NCBI RefSeq assembly: GCF_947496775.1
Contig: NZ_CANMDU010000009.1
Location: 62,001 to 126,000, forward strand
DNA length: 64,000 nucleotides
Direction: 5' to 3'
DNA from: an uncultured Maribacter sp.
GTDB lineage: Bacteria > Bacteroidota > Bacteroidia > Flavobacteriales > Flavobacteriaceae
In this document: in pieces, positions 35,034 through 44,603 of the stretch
Numbering within the stretch: the first letter of the stretch is position 1
Layout: every line of letters begins with the position of its first letter
Position numbers and translations under genes: made by a program
The notes under the pieces: model-generated
The model's input: the letters and a program-made list of their open reading frames with translations, nothing else
What the model was told of the DNA's origin: nothing
The model's database searches: none

Positions 35034-35482
35034 GGGCAGTAATACAAAGGGTTTCTAGAGCAAGTGTTACAGTAGAAGGTAAAGAGATTTCAAAAATTAA
35101 TACTGGACTTTTAGTTTTATTAGGAATAGAAGATTTAGATACCCAAGAAGATATAAATTGGTTGGCAAAGAAAATTATAAACCTTAGAATATTTAATGAT
35201 GTAGATGGTGTTATGAATAATTCTTTGCTTCAAGAAAAAGGAGATGCTATTGTAGTAAGTCAGTTTACCTTACACGCGGGAACAAAAAAAGGAAATAGAC
35301 CATCTTATATAAAAGCTTCTAAACCAGAAGTAGCTATTCCGTTGTATGAAAGCTTTATAAGTGAAATAGAATCGCAATTAGGAAAAAAAGTAGGAACGGG
35401 TATTTTTGGGGCAGATATGAAGGTGGACTTGCTTAATGATGGGCCTGTTACAATATGTATCGACACAAAAAACAAAGAGTGA
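35030..35482 (+). CDS. dtd: D-aminoacyl-tRNA deacylase
   Basis: A 150-residue DTD enzyme that removes D-amino acids and glycine from mischarged tRNA. The N-terminus MRAVIQRVSRASVTV is characteristic, as are SQFTLHAGTKKGNRPSY (the SQFTL motif, with RPSY in place of the usual RPSF) and VGTGIFGADMKVDLLNDGPVT near the end. Length and motifs are complete. It is coupled to rsgA by an ATGA overlap and followed by a short promoter-like region. Confidence 0.95.
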   Translation: MRAVIQRVSRASVTVEGKEISKINTGLLVLLGIEDLDTQEDINWLAKKIINLRIFNDVDGVMNNSLLQEKGDAIVVSQFTLHAGTKKGNRPSYIKASKPEVAIPLYESFISEIESQLGKKVGTGIFGADMKVDLLNDGPVTICIDTKNKE

Positions 35483-35561
35483 TTTTATTTTTTCTTATAA
35501 AAAGGTAAGAAAAATAGTATTTATTCGTTAGTTAGTTAACCGAACTAATTATAACCGTCAA

Positions 35562-37466
35562 ATGCGCATTTTTTTCTATTTGGCACTGTTTTTTTGCAGT
35601 GTATATTCATTTTCTCAAGATTTTCAATATTCTTCCCTTTTAATAAAAGAAGAGCTAAAAGACAACGCAGACGCTGTTGTACGTTTTGATGAAATGGTGG
35701 TTGATATCTTGGCTCAGGATAACATGCTTTTAAAATCTAAAAGAGTAGTTACTGTTTTAAATAAAAATGGGAATAAACATGTTAATGCGTATGCTGGCTA
35801 TAGTAATTCTAGTAAGGTTAAGTATATAAAAGCAATTGTTTATGATGCCTTTGGGAATGAAATCAAAAAAATAAAAGAGAAAGATTTTAAAGATGTAAGT
35901 GCCGTTTCCGGAGGTACGTTATACTCTGATTACAGAGTAAAATATTTGGATTATACACCTACAGGATATCCATATACAATAGTGTTAGAAAAAGAAATAC
36001 AAACTAAAAATACTGCTTTTTTACCAACATGGAATTTCTTAGATGGTTATGGGGTGAGTGCAGAATTAAGCCATTTTAAATTAAATTTTGTACATGCCGA
36101 TTTAAAACCAAGGGTTTTAGAAAAAAATACTGAAAATTATAATATTGAAATTAACGAAACTCCTTTGTCTATTGATTGTAAGGGTGTAGAGATTTCCGCT
36201 TTAAAAAAAGAACAGTTAAGTCCTATGTTTAACCAAATTTCACCTAAAATAATGACCAGACTTATAGATTTTCATTACGAAGGACATGATGCGCATGTGG
36301 AAAACTGGGAGCAATTAGGAGAGTGGATGTATGTTAATTTGTTACAAGGAAGAAGTGAATTACCCGAGTCTGTAAAAAGTCATATTACCAATTTGGTTAA
36401 AAATGTAGATTCGGATATAGAAAAAGCACGTTTAGTATATGAATATATGCAAAGTGTTACAAGATATATAAGTGTACAAGTAGGTATTGGAGGTATACAA
36501 CCTATTATAGCCTCTGAGGTAGATAGGGTAAAGTATGGAGATTGTAAAGGATTATCTAATTATACTCATGCTTTATTGGAAGTCGCAGGAGTTAAAAGCT
36601 ATTATGTTCATGTTGAAGCCGGTAATAATAAGATAGATTTTGAAGAAGATTTTCCAACTTTGGCGCAAGGAAATCATGCTATTTTAGCCATTCCGAATGG
36701 AGAAAGTTATACTTGGATAGATTGTACTTCTCAAACACATCCTTTTGGTTTTGTAGGGGACTTTACGGATGATAGAAAAGCATTTGTAATTAGACCTAAT
36801 GGAGGGGAAGTAATTAAAACACCAGTGTATCTTAATGAAAATAATTCACAAAAAATGGAGGGCGAAATTCAGTTGTTAGAGGATGGAGCAATTAAGGTTT
36901 CCGCTGTTATAGAAACAAAAGGAATTAGGTATGATAATCGTTTTTATATAGAAGATTTAGATAAAGACAAAATTTTGGAATATTACCAAGATACATGGGC
37001 TAGTATAAATAATTTGATTTTAGAAAAAAATGAATTTAAAAATGATAAAGAGAAGGTTAAATTCACAGAAGAAGTTCAAATTAGTGCAAAAAATTATGCC
37101 AAACCTTCTGGGGAAAGAATACTATTTAGCCCCAATGTTTTAAATAAGAATAGTTTTGTTCCCAAAAGGTATCGTACTAGGAAATTACCATTTCAAATTC
37201 AGAGAGGGTATAAGGATGTAGATAGTTATGTAATATCAATTCCAGAAGGGTATGGTGTTGAAGCTCTCCCCGAGCCAGTAGAAATTATATCAGAATTTGG
37301 AGAATATAAAATGTCAGTGTTAAAACAAGGGGAGTCATTAAAATATGAGCGTCGTTTTTTGTTAAAGGCTGGCAAGCATCCAAAAGAAAAGTACAGCAAC
37401 TATAGGAGTTTTAGGAAAAAGATTTCTAAAAATGACGGAGCCCAAGTTGTTCTAATTAAAAAATAA
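35562..37466 (+). CDS. DUF3857 / transglutaminase-like exported protein, catalytic triad intact
   Basis: A 634-residue exported protein with signal MRIFFYLALFFCSVYSFSQ. DUF3857 occupies about 50-230, followed by a transglutaminase-like domain with C328 (YGDCKGLSN), H372 (GNHAILA) and D387 (TWIDCTSQ) as a complete Cys-His-Asp triad. Such pairs are common in Bacteroidetes and are presumed to act in the periplasm or at the outer membrane; the substrate is unknown. The neighbouring gene 33 bp downstream is a paralogue lacking the triad's Cys and His. Confidence 0.88.
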   Translation: MRIFFYLALFFCSVYSFSQDFQYSSLLIKEELKDNADAVVRFDEMVVDILAQDNMLLKSKRVVTVLNKNGNKHVNAYAGYSNSSKVKYIKAIVYDAFGNEIKKIKEKDFKDVSAVSGGTLYSDYRVKYLDYTPTGYPYTIVLEKEIQTKNTAFLPTWNFLDGYGVSAELSHFKLNFVHADLKPRVLEKNTENYNIEINETPLSIDCKGVEISALKKEQLSPMFNQISPKIMTRLIDFHYEGHDAHVENWEQLGEWMYVNLLQGRSELPESVKSHITNLVKNVDSDIEKARLVYEYMQSVTRYISVQVGIGGIQPIIASEVDRVKYGDCKGLSNYTHALLEVAGVKSYYVHVEAGNNKIDFEEDFPTLAQGNHAILAIPNGESYTWIDCTSQTHPFGFVGDFTDDRKAFVIRPNGGEVIKTPVYLNENNSQKMEGEIQLLEDGAIKVSAVIETKGIRYDNRFYIEDLDKDKILEYYQDTWASINNLILEKNEFKNDKEKVKFTEEVQISAKNYAKPSGERILFSPNVLNKNSFVPKRYRTRKLPFQIQRGYKDVDSYVISIPEGYGVEALPEPVEIISEFGEYKMSVLKQGESLKYERRFLLKAGKHPKEKYSNYRSFRKKISKNDGAQVVLIKK

Positions 37467-37499
37467 TAAGGTGTTAATTAATAGTATAAAATCGATAGA

Positions 37500-39512
37500 A
37501 TGAAGAATTTCATAAAAATACTAGTCCTATTTTGTGTGTTTACACATGCGTCTTTTGCTCAAGAAGTAAAATTAGGAAAAGTTTCTAAAGAAGAATTAAA
37601 AGAGAAAATTTACGCCAAGGATTCCACCGCAGACGCAGCAATTTTATACAGGAATATAAAGGTTTCTTTTGTATATGTAGAATCAAAAGGTTTTATAATA
37701 GAACGAGAAGTACATGAACGGATAAAAATATATAATAAATCGGGTTTTAAACATGGTACAATAGTAGAAAGTTTGTATCAATCTAATGGTACAAGAGAAA
37801 GTTTAACGGGCCTTAAGGCTTATACATTTAATTTAGTTGGTGACGAAATTGAAAAGATTAAATTAAAAAAATCGGATATTTTTAAGGAAGAGACATCTAA
37901 ATATTATAAAAAAGAAAAATTTACTATGCCTAACTTAAAGGAAGGTAGTGTAATAGAATATAATTATACTGTTAGCTCTCCATTTTATTCTTCATTTAAT
38001 GAAATCATTTTGCAATATGATATTCCTATTGTTCAGCAAGAAATAAAGGTTGAAATTCCAGAGTATTTTTCATTTAAAAATATGACAAAAGGTTATTTGG
38101 CTTATGACATAAATAGGAGTAGTAAAGCGGGAAGTATAACTTTTACAAATAAAAACAGGAGTAGTTCAGGATATGTTACAAAGACGGATTTTTCTTCTTC
38201 TAAGATAGATTATAAAATAAATGTTTCTAAAGTACAGATGAAGGATGTTCCTGCTTTAAAGGAAGAGGTATATGTAAATAGTATGAATAATTATAGAGCG
38301 GCAGTTAAATATGAGCTGCAATATGTAAAATTCCCTAACTCTTCAATTGAAAATTATTCGACCACTTGGGAGAGCGTTGTTAAGAAAATTTATGAAAATG
38401 ATGAGTTTGGAAAGCAATTAGATATTAAAAAATATTATAAAGAAAATTTGTCAAAGGTTTTAGCGGGAAAAACTTCCGAAACGGAAAAATTAGAAGCTGT
38501 ATTTACACATGTTCAAGCTAGAATGAATTGGAATAATATTTACGGCTACTCTACAGATGAAGGAGTAAAAAAAGCTTATGATTTAAAAACAGGAAATGTT
38601 GCAGATATTAATCTAATGTTAGTGAGTATGTTACGCGCAGCTGGTTTAAATGCAAAACCAGTATTAGTAAGTACAAGAAGTAATGGGGTACCATTGTTCC
38701 CTACAAGATACGGTTTTAATTATGTAGTTGCGGTTGTTAATACGAATGGTAAGAATATTTTCTTAGATGCTACCAGTAAATATAATAAGCCTAATATGCT
38801 TCCTATAAGGGCTTTGAATTGGGCAGGCAGAATTGTTAATGAAGGAGGGCTATCCTCTTCGGTGTCATTATTACCAGATCATAAATCAACGGAAAGTGTT
38901 ATGATGATGGCTTCCATTTCTAATGAAGGTAATCTAGAAGGAAAGATTAGAAGAAATTGTAGAGATTATGTTGCTTATAAATTTAGGATTAATAACTCGG
39001 AGTTAGCAGAGGATTCTTATCTTGAGAAATTAGAAGAGGCTTATAATGGCATAGAAATTTCGGAATATAGTATAGATAATAAAAAAATACCGAATAAGCC
39101 AGTTGTTGAAAACTTTAGTTTTAATTTGGAAGATGCTGCAGAAATATTAGGAGATAAAATGTACGTGTCTCCATTGTTGTGGTTTACGCAAAAAGAAAAT
39201 CCCTTTAAGACAGAAAAGAGAGACTACCCAATAGATTACGGATATCCTTGGGAAGATAAACATATGATAACAATTAAAATTCCAGAAGGGTATCAAGTAG
39301 AATTTATACCACAATCCATTAATGTCTCCGTAGGAGATGGATTAGGAAATTTTAAATACAGCTTATCAAAAACCCCAATAGGACTTCAGATAAGCTCCAG
39401 TTTAAGCCTAAATAAAGCAATAATTAGCCCTCAGGATTATCAAGGATTAAAAGATTTTTACACCGCTGTAATAGAAAAACAAACAGAAAAAGTAGTTTTG
39501 TCTAAAATTTAA
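37500..39512 (+). CDS. DUF3857 / transglutaminase-fold exported protein, triad degenerate
   Basis: A 670-residue paralogue of the gene before it, with signal peptide ending AQEVK (after FCVFTHASFAQ). DUF3857 is followed by a transglutaminase fold, but the three active-site positions read V367 (TGNVADIN), Y408 (FNYVVAV) and D423 (FLDATSK); the spacing between them is nearly the same as in the upstream copy. Cys and His are thus lost and the protein is probably a non-catalytic partner or binding protein. The C-terminal half is beta-rich. It ends 5 bp before the MazG-like gene. Confidence 0.86.
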   Translation: MKNFIKILVLFCVFTHASFAQEVKLGKVSKEELKEKIYAKDSTADAAILYRNIKVSFVYVESKGFIIEREVHERIKIYNKSGFKHGTIVESLYQSNGTRESLTGLKAYTFNLVGDEIEKIKLKKSDIFKEETSKYYKKEKFTMPNLKEGSVIEYNYTVSSPFYSSFNEIILQYDIPIVQQEIKVEIPEYFSFKNMTKGYLAYDINRSSKAGSITFTNKNRSSSGYVTKTDFSSSKIDYKINVSKVQMKDVPALKEEVYVNSMNNYRAAVKYELQYVKFPNSSIENYSTTWESVVKKIYENDEFGKQLDIKKYYKENLSKVLAGKTSETEKLEAVFTHVQARMNWNNIYGYSTDEGVKKAYDLKTGNVADINLMLVSMLRAAGLNAKPVLVSTRSNGVPLFPTRYGFNYVVAVVNTNGKNIFLDATSKYNKPNMLPIRALNWAGRIVNEGGLSSSVSLLPDHKSTESVMMMASISNEGNLEGKIRRNCRDYVAYKFRINNSELAEDSYLEKLEEAYNGIEISEYSIDNKKIPNKPVVENFSFNLEDAAEILGDKMYVSPLLWFTQKENPFKTEKRDYPIDYGYPWEDKHMITIKIPEGYQVEFIPQSINVSVGDGLGNFKYSLSKTPIGLQISSSLSLNKAIISPQDYQGLKDFYTAVIEKQTEKVVLSKI

Positions 39513-39517
39513 GACAA

Positions 39518-39844
39518 ATGAGTATAACAGCAGAACAACAAAAGGTAGATACTTGGATTAAAGAACACGGTGTTCGTTATTTTAATGAACTTACCAATAT
39601 GGCGCAACTTACAGAAGAAGTTGGTGAGGTGGCTCGTATTATTGCTCGTAGATATGGAGAACAAAGCGAAAAAGAATCGGATAAAAATAAAGATTTAGGA
39701 GAGGAATTGGCAGATGTACTATTTGTTGTTTTGTGTTTAGCGAACCAAACAGGAGTAGATTTACAACAAGCTTTTGATAAAAAGTTAGAATTAAAGACAA
39801 AGCGCGATCATGACCGTCATCAGAATAATAAAAAGTTGAAATAG
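39518..39844 (+). CDS. MazG-like nucleotide pyrophosphohydrolase
   Basis: A 108-residue all-helical NTP pyrophosphatase of the MazG superfamily. The metal-binding pattern EEVGEVARIIARRYGE and then EELADVLFVVLCLANQ (ExxE ... ExxD) is intact. It has the short single-domain length and is typical of Bacteroidetes proteins in this position near aroA. It hydrolyses a nucleoside triphosphate to monophosphate and PPi; the exact substrate cannot be read. It follows the DUF3857 gene by 5 bp. Confidence 0.88.
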   Translation: MSITAEQQKVDTWIKEHGVRYFNELTNMAQLTEEVGEVARIIARRYGEQSEKESDKNKDLGEELADVLFVVLCLANQTGVDLQQAFDKKLELKTKRDHDRHQNNKKLK

Positions 39845-39847
39845 TGT

Positions 39848-39855
39848 TATATTTG
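39848..39855 (+). promoter_or_regulatory. -7 promoter box of aroA
   Basis: TATATTTG is an exact TAnnTTTG match. It lies 26 bp before the TTG start of aroA. A TTG at 39836 is too close to be its -33 element. Confidence 0.42.
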
Positions 39856-39881
39856 ACGTTCGTTTTTAATCCACTATAGTT

Positions 39882-41111
39882 TTGAAATTACACATCTCTA
39901 GTCCATCCAACAATTTAATTAATGCTACAGTAAAAATAACAGGTTCTAAAAGTGAATCTAATCGTTCTTTATTATTAAAAGCATTGTATTCTAATATTTC
40001 TATAAGCAATGTATCTAATTCGGATGATGCCGTTGTAATGGAAAAGGGATTGCAAATATCTTCAGGTATTGTTGATATTCATCATGCGGGTACGGCTATG
40101 CGTTTTTTAACTAGTTATTTCGCTAGTCAAGAAGGGAAAGAGGTTACTTTAACCGGTTCACAACGAATGACAGAGCGTCCGATAAAGGTTCTAGTAGAAG
40201 CCTTGCAAGATTTGGGAGCGGATATTACATATGTAGAAAATGAAGGATATCCCCCCTTACTTATTAAAGGTAAAAAACTGACTAAAAGTAAAGTAAGTTT
40301 GCCTGCTAATATTAGTAGTCAATATATATCTTCCTTACTATTAACTGCACCGAGTTTGGAAAATGGAATAGAGGTGGAGTTAGTAGGGAAAATAACATCT
40401 GTTCCTTATATAAAAATGACTTTGGCTCTTTTAAAAGAGATTGGAGTAGAAAGCGCATTTAAAGGGAATACCATTACTGTAGCTCCTAAAAAAGAGGTAA
40501 AGCCAACGGAGTTAGTTGTGGAGTCTGATTGGAGTTCCGCATCGTATTTCTATAGTTTAGTTGCTTTAAGCGATGTAGGTTCCGAAATTACATTATCGGC
40601 CTATAAGAAAGATAGTTTACAGGGAGATAGTGTTTTAGCAGAAATATATAAAGATTTTGGTGTAGAAACGGTATTTCAAGACCACCAAATTATATTAAAA
40701 AAGAAAACCGCTAATACCTTACCTAAAGTTACTATAGATTTATCTAATGCTCCAGATATAGCGCAGACAATAGCTGTTACTTGTTTTGGATTGGGTGTGA
40801 GTTGTTATTTAACAGGTTTGCATACACTAAAAATTAAGGAAACGGATCGTTTAGAAGCATTATATGCTGAACTGTCTAAGTTGGGAGCAGATATTAAAGT
40901 AACAGATAAAACCTTAACATTAGAGTCAACGCCAGAAATAAAAACCAACGTTGCTATTGACACGTATAATGATCATAGAATGGCAATGGCTTTTGGTCCT
41001 TTAGCTTTAAAAACTGCATTATTTGTAAACGATGCAGAAGTGGTTTCTAAGTCGTATCCGGATTATTGGACTGATTTTAAAAACCTTGGGATAGTAGTTA
41101 AACAAGCTTAA
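39882..41111 (+). CDS. aroA: 3-phosphoshikimate 1-carboxyvinyltransferase (EPSP synthase)
   Basis: Transfers enolpyruvyl from PEP to shikimate 3-phosphate, one step before chorismate synthesis. The start is a TTG at 39882 because the family N-terminal motif TGSKSESNRSLLLKAL (residues 20-35) requires it and no ATG lies closer. Other landmarks are HAGTAMRFLTSYFA, the catalytic SSASYFYSL region and DTYNDHRMAMAFG. The 409 residues are slightly shorter than the E. coli enzyme but complete. A TAnnTTTG box precedes it. Together with the pheA operon it covers the chorismate branch. Confidence 0.94.
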   Translation: MKLHISSPSNNLINATVKITGSKSESNRSLLLKALYSNISISNVSNSDDAVVMEKGLQISSGIVDIHHAGTAMRFLTSYFASQEGKEVTLTGSQRMTERPIKVLVEALQDLGADITYVENEGYPPLLIKGKKLTKSKVSLPANISSQYISSLLLTAPSLENGIEVELVGKITSVPYIKMTLALLKEIGVESAFKGNTITVAPKKEVKPTELVVESDWSSASYFYSLVALSDVGSEITLSAYKKDSLQGDSVLAEIYKDFGVETVFQDHQIILKKKTANTLPKVTIDLSNAPDIAQTIAVTCFGLGVSCYLTGLHTLKIKETDRLEALYAELSKLGADIKVTDKTLTLESTPEIKTNVAIDTYNDHRMAMAFGPLALKTALFVNDAEVVSKSYPDYWTDFKNLGIVVKQA

Positions 41112-41134
41112 TTTCTATTTAATTGCCGATTTAC

Positions 41135-41166
41135 TTGACAACCCCTCCTTCGGAGTTGTATATTTG
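41135..41166 (+). promoter_or_regulatory. Promoter of queA
   Basis: TTG (41135-41137) and TATATTTG (41159-41166, exact consensus) are separated by 21 bp, matching the Bacteroidetes promoter architecture. The spacer includes the CTCCTTCGGAG hairpin. The predicted start is about 27 nt before the ATG. Confidence 0.6.
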
Positions 41167-41199
41167 CCACCGCAAAAAACGCTAATAAAAATTGTATAA

Positions 41200-42249
41200 A
41201 TGAAATTATCAAACTTCAATTTTGAATTACCAGAAGATTTACTAGCAGAATATCCTGCGGAGCATAGAGATGAATCTAAACTAATGGTAGTTCATAGAGA
41301 AACAGGTAAAATTGAACACAAAATGTTCAAAGACCTTATTAATTATTTTGATGAGGGTGATGTAATGGTTCTTAATAATACCAAAGTTTTTCCTGCTAGA
41401 TTATATGGCAACAAAGAAAAAACAGGAGCAAGAATTGAAGTGTTTTTATTACGAGAACTTAATGAAGAGCAACGCCTTTGGGATGTTTTAGTGGATCCAG
41501 CACGTAAAATACGTATTGGTAATAAATTATATTTCGGTGATGATGATACCTTAGTAGCAGAAGTTATCGACAATACTACATCAAGAGGAAGAACATTACG
41601 TTTTTTATATGATGGTTCTTATATAGATTTCAGAAGAAAATTAAGAGAATTAGGAGAAACCCCTTTGCCTAAGTATATAAAAAGAGAAGTGCAAGAAGAT
41701 GATGAGGAAAGATACCAAACCATTTATGCAAAGCACGAAGGTGCTGTAGCTGCACCAACTGCAGGTCTACATTTTTCTAAACACTTATTAAAACGTTTAG
41801 AAATAAAAGGAGTAGATTTTGCTGAACTTACTTTACATGTTGGTTTAGGTACATTTAACCCTGTTGAGGTAGAAGATTTATCTAAACATAAAATGGATAG
41901 CGAAGAGTTAATTATTGATGAAAAAGCTACGGAGATTGTAAATTCAGCACAGTCTAAGAAAAAAAGAATTTGTGCTGTAGGGACAACTGCAATGCGTGGT
42001 TTAGAAAGCGCAGTATCTTCTAATAGAACTTTAAATACCTATGAAGGTTGGACTAATAAATTTATTTTTCCTCCATACGATTTTAGTATAGCTAATTGTA
42101 TGGTAACCAATTTTCATTTACCAAAATCAACTTTAATGATGATGGTTTCTGCTTTTGCAGGACATGATTTAATGAAAAAAGCATATAAAGAAGCAATCTT
42201 AGAAAGCTATAAGTTTTATTCTTATGGTGATGCAATGTTAATATTATAA
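41200..42249 (+). CDS. queA: S-adenosylmethionine:tRNA ribosyltransferase-isomerase
   Basis: QueA transfers ribose from SAM to 7-aminomethyl-7-deazaguanine in tRNA to make epoxyqueuosine. It has 349 residues; the family block [14 protein letters not shown], the early segment [12 protein letters not shown], and the region [12 protein letters not shown] are all present. A strong promoter and a terminator flank it, so it appears monocistronic. Other queuosine genes are not in the window. Confidence 0.96.
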   Translation: MKLSNFNFELPEDLLAEYPAEHRDESKLMVVHRETGKIEHKMFKDLINYFDEGDVMVLNNTKVFPARLYGNKEKTGARIEVFLLRELNEEQRLWDVLVDPARKIRIGNKLYFGDDDTLVAEVIDNTTSRGRTLRFLYDGSYIDFRRKLRELGETPLPKYIKREVQEDDEERYQTIYAKHEGAVAAPTAGLHFSKHLLKRLEIKGVDFAELTLHVGLGTFNPVEVEDLSKHKMDSEELIIDEKATEIVNSAQSKKKRICAVGTTAMRGLESAVSSNRTLNTYEGWTNKFIFPPYDFSIANCMVTNFHLPKSTLMMMVSAFAGHDLMKKAYKEAILESYKFYSYGDAMLIL

Positions 42250-42266
42250 GAACTTCTAAATAATAC

Positions 42267-42316
42267 TAAAATCCTGTTATCCGTTGCAATATAGCTTAGG
42301 TTAACAGGATTTTTTA
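42267..42316 (+). terminator. Terminator of queA
   Basis: AAAATCCTGTTA pairs with TAACAGGATTTT, followed by Ts, with a 22-nt loop. Confidence 0.75.
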
Positions 42317-42327
42317 TCTTATTAAAC

Positions 42328-43365
42328 TTGGAGAAAAAAAAAGATATACGAGCATTAACAAAGGAGCAGTTAAGAGAATTCTTCGTAAAAAACGGGGATA
42401 AAGCATTTAGAGGCAATCAAGTCTATGAGTGGCTTTGGCAAAAAGCTGCACATTCTTTTGATGTTATGACTAATATTTCCAAGGAAACCAGAGATAAGTT
42501 AGAGGCAAGTTTTGTCATTAACCATATTAAGGTAGACCAAATGCAGCGCAGTAGCGATGGTACTATAAAAAATGCAGTGCGTTTACATGATGATTTAATA
42601 GTAGAGTCGGTATTAATTCCTACAAAAACTAGAACTACCGCTTGTGTTTCTAGTCAGGTAGGATGTAGTTTGGATTGTAAATTTTGTGCAACAGCCAGAT
42701 TAAAGCGCATGCGTAATTTAAATCCAGATGAGATTTATGATCAAGTAGTAGCTATTGACAATGAAAGTCGATTGTATTTTGATAAACCCTTGAGTAATAT
42801 TGTGTTCATGGGTATGGGGGAGCCTTTAATGAATTATAATAATGTTTTAAAGGCGATTGATAAAATTACAGCTCCCGAAGGTTTAGGTATGTCTCCTAAA
42901 AGAATTACCGTTTCTACATCTGGGGTTCCAAAGATGATACGCAAAATGGCAGATGAAGAAGTTAAATTTAAACTAGCCGTATCTCTACATTCTGCTATTG
43001 ATGATATTAGAACTTCCATAATGCCTTTTAACGCTACTTTTACCCTAGCAGATTTAAGAGAATCTTTGCAGTATTGGTATGCCAAAACAAAAAGTAGAAT
43101 CACATACGAATATGTGGTGTGGGATGGTATTAATGATACTAAAAAAGATGTAGACGCCTTGGTAGCCTTTTGTAAATTTGCTCCTTCTAAAGTTAATCTA
43201 ATAGAATACAATCCTATTGACGATGGTATTTTTCAACAGGCAACGAGTAAAGCAGTAGAAATGTATGTGTCAGTTTTAGAGAAAAATGGTATTGTGGTAA
43301 CCGTACGTAGGTCTAGGGGAAAAGATATTGATGCGGCTTGTGGTCAGTTAGCTAATAAATCTTAA
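42328..43365 (+). CDS. rlmN: Dual-specificity 23S rRNA/tRNA adenine C2-methyltransferase
   Basis: Radical-SAM methyltransferase acting on A2503 of 23S rRNA and A37 of tRNA. It begins with TTG at 42328; the first residues EKKKDIRALTKEQLREFF fit the family N-terminus and no ATG is nearby. The radical-SAM cluster is C113-x3-C117-x2-C120 (GCSLDCKFC), and C338 in DAACGQL is the C-terminal catalytic Cys. The length (345) is normal. It lies just after the queA terminator, so its promoter must be within or close to that region. Confidence 0.95.
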   Translation: MEKKKDIRALTKEQLREFFVKNGDKAFRGNQVYEWLWQKAAHSFDVMTNISKETRDKLEASFVINHIKVDQMQRSSDGTIKNAVRLHDDLIVESVLIPTKTRTTACVSSQVGCSLDCKFCATARLKRMRNLNPDEIYDQVVAIDNESRLYFDKPLSNIVFMGMGEPLMNYNNVLKAIDKITAPEGLGMSPKRITVSTSGVPKMIRKMADEEVKFKLAVSLHSAIDDIRTSIMPFNATFTLADLRESLQYWYAKTKSRITYEYVVWDGINDTKKDVDALVAFCKFAPSKVNLIEYNPIDDGIFQQATSKAVEMYVSVLEKNGIVVTVRRSRGKDIDAACGQLANKS

Positions 43366-43433
43366 CTTATTCGTGTAAAACTGTGTATTCTGGGAACGTT
43401 GTAGTAAAAAAGTAAAATAGAACATGTTCCTTA

Positions 43434-43484
43434 GTTATAATGCATATTATAACGTTAATAGCCTAGTTATTTTTCATAATTTTG
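43434..43484 (+). promoter_or_regulatory. Palindrome and -7 box before the polyprenyl synthase gene
   Basis: GTTATAAT-GCAT-ATTATAAC (43434-43453) is a perfect 8-bp-arm palindrome. TAATTTTG (43477-43484) matches TAnnTTTG exactly and lies 26 bp before the TTG start. The palindrome centre is about 45 bp upstream of the predicted transcription start. It looks like an operator, regulator unknown. Confidence 0.45.
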
Positions 43485-43509
43485 ATGTATAAGTAATAAA
43501 GATGTTTTT

Positions 43510-44487
43510 TTGAAAATAGTAGCACAAATTAAAGAGCCTATAAATAAAGAAATGGAACTTTTTGAAAAAAAGTTTCGGGACTCTATGACCTCTAAGGTTG
43601 CTTTGCTAAACAGAATAACATATTATATAGTAAACCGTAAGGGTAAGCAAATGCGCCCAATGTTTGTTTTTTTAACTGCCAAATTGTTAAATGGAGGAGA
43701 AGTTAATGAACGTACCTATCGCGGAGCTTCAGTAATAGAACTTATACATACAGCAACTTTAGTTCATGATGATGTTGTAGATGAAAGTGATAAACGAAGA
43801 GGTTTCTTTTCTATAAATGCACTGTGGAAAAATAAGATAGCGGTTTTAGTTGGGGACTATTTACTATCTAAAGGGTTGTTGTTGTCAATAGATAATGATG
43901 ATTTTGATTTACTTAAAATTATATCTGTTGCTGTTCGTGAAATGAGCGAAGGGGAACTATTGCAAATAGAAAAAGCCAGACGTTTAGATATTACAGAGGA
44001 AGTTTACTATGACATTATTCGTAAAAAAACGGCAACTCTAATAGCAGCTTGTTGTAGTCTTGGAGCATGTTCCGTACAACCGGAGACAGAACACGTGGAA
44101 ATATATAGAAAATTTGGAGAGTTGTGTGGTATGGCATTTCAAATAAAAGACGACCTTTTTGATTATGGTAGTACAGCAATAGGGAAACCCACAGGAATTG
44201 ATATTAAAGAACAAAAAATGACATTACCATTAATTTATGCATTAAATAATTGTTCTAAAACGGAAAAGAAATGGGTGATTAACTCTGTAAAAAATCACAA
44301 TAAAGATAAGAAGAGAGTAAAAGAGGTAATAGCCTTTGTTAAAGAAAAAGGGGGGCTAGAGTATGCGGTCTCTAAAATGTTAGCCTTTAAGGAAGAAGCT
44401 TTACAAATGTTAGAAAATTACCCAGATTCTGACTATAAAAGTGCACTACAGCTAATGGTTAATTATGTTGTAGATAGAAAAAAATAA
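43510..44487 (+). CDS. Polyprenyl (octaprenyl-type) diphosphate synthase
   Basis: A 325-residue trans-prenyltransferase that makes a long-chain isoprenoid diphosphate, for menaquinone in this kind of organism. It begins with TTG at 43510. The first aspartate-rich motif is HDDVVDESDKRRG and the second is KDDLFDYG, both intact. The product chain length is not decidable from sequence here. It has its own promoter-like region and precedes the sigma-factor operon by 116 bp. Confidence 0.9.
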   Translation: MKIVAQIKEPINKEMELFEKKFRDSMTSKVALLNRITYYIVNRKGKQMRPMFVFLTAKLLNGGEVNERTYRGASVIELIHTATLVHDDVVDESDKRRGFFSINALWKNKIAVLVGDYLLSKGLLLSIDNDDFDLLKIISVAVREMSEGELLQIEKARRLDITEEVYYDIIRKKTATLIAACCSLGACSVQPETEHVEIYRKFGELCGMAFQIKDDLFDYGSTAIGKPTGIDIKEQKMTLPLIYALNNCSKTEKKWVINSVKNHNKDKKRVKEVIAFVKEKGGLEYAVSKMLAFKEEALQMLENYPDSDYKSALQLMVNYVVDRKK

Positions 44488-44603
44488 AGATATCTCTCTG
44501 GTTTATAGTCTATTATTTCAAAATATAAAAATAATTTTAATCTTCAGGCAACTATTTCAAAGTATAACTCGTCTATCTTTATAGAAGACAATTCTAAAAG
44601 ACT

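Noticed and set aside
35521-35560. TTAGTT/AACTAA inverted repeat before the first DUF3857 gene as an operator
   Set aside because: Arms are 6 bp and AT-rich, and no matching promoter element was placed; a chance occurrence is likely.
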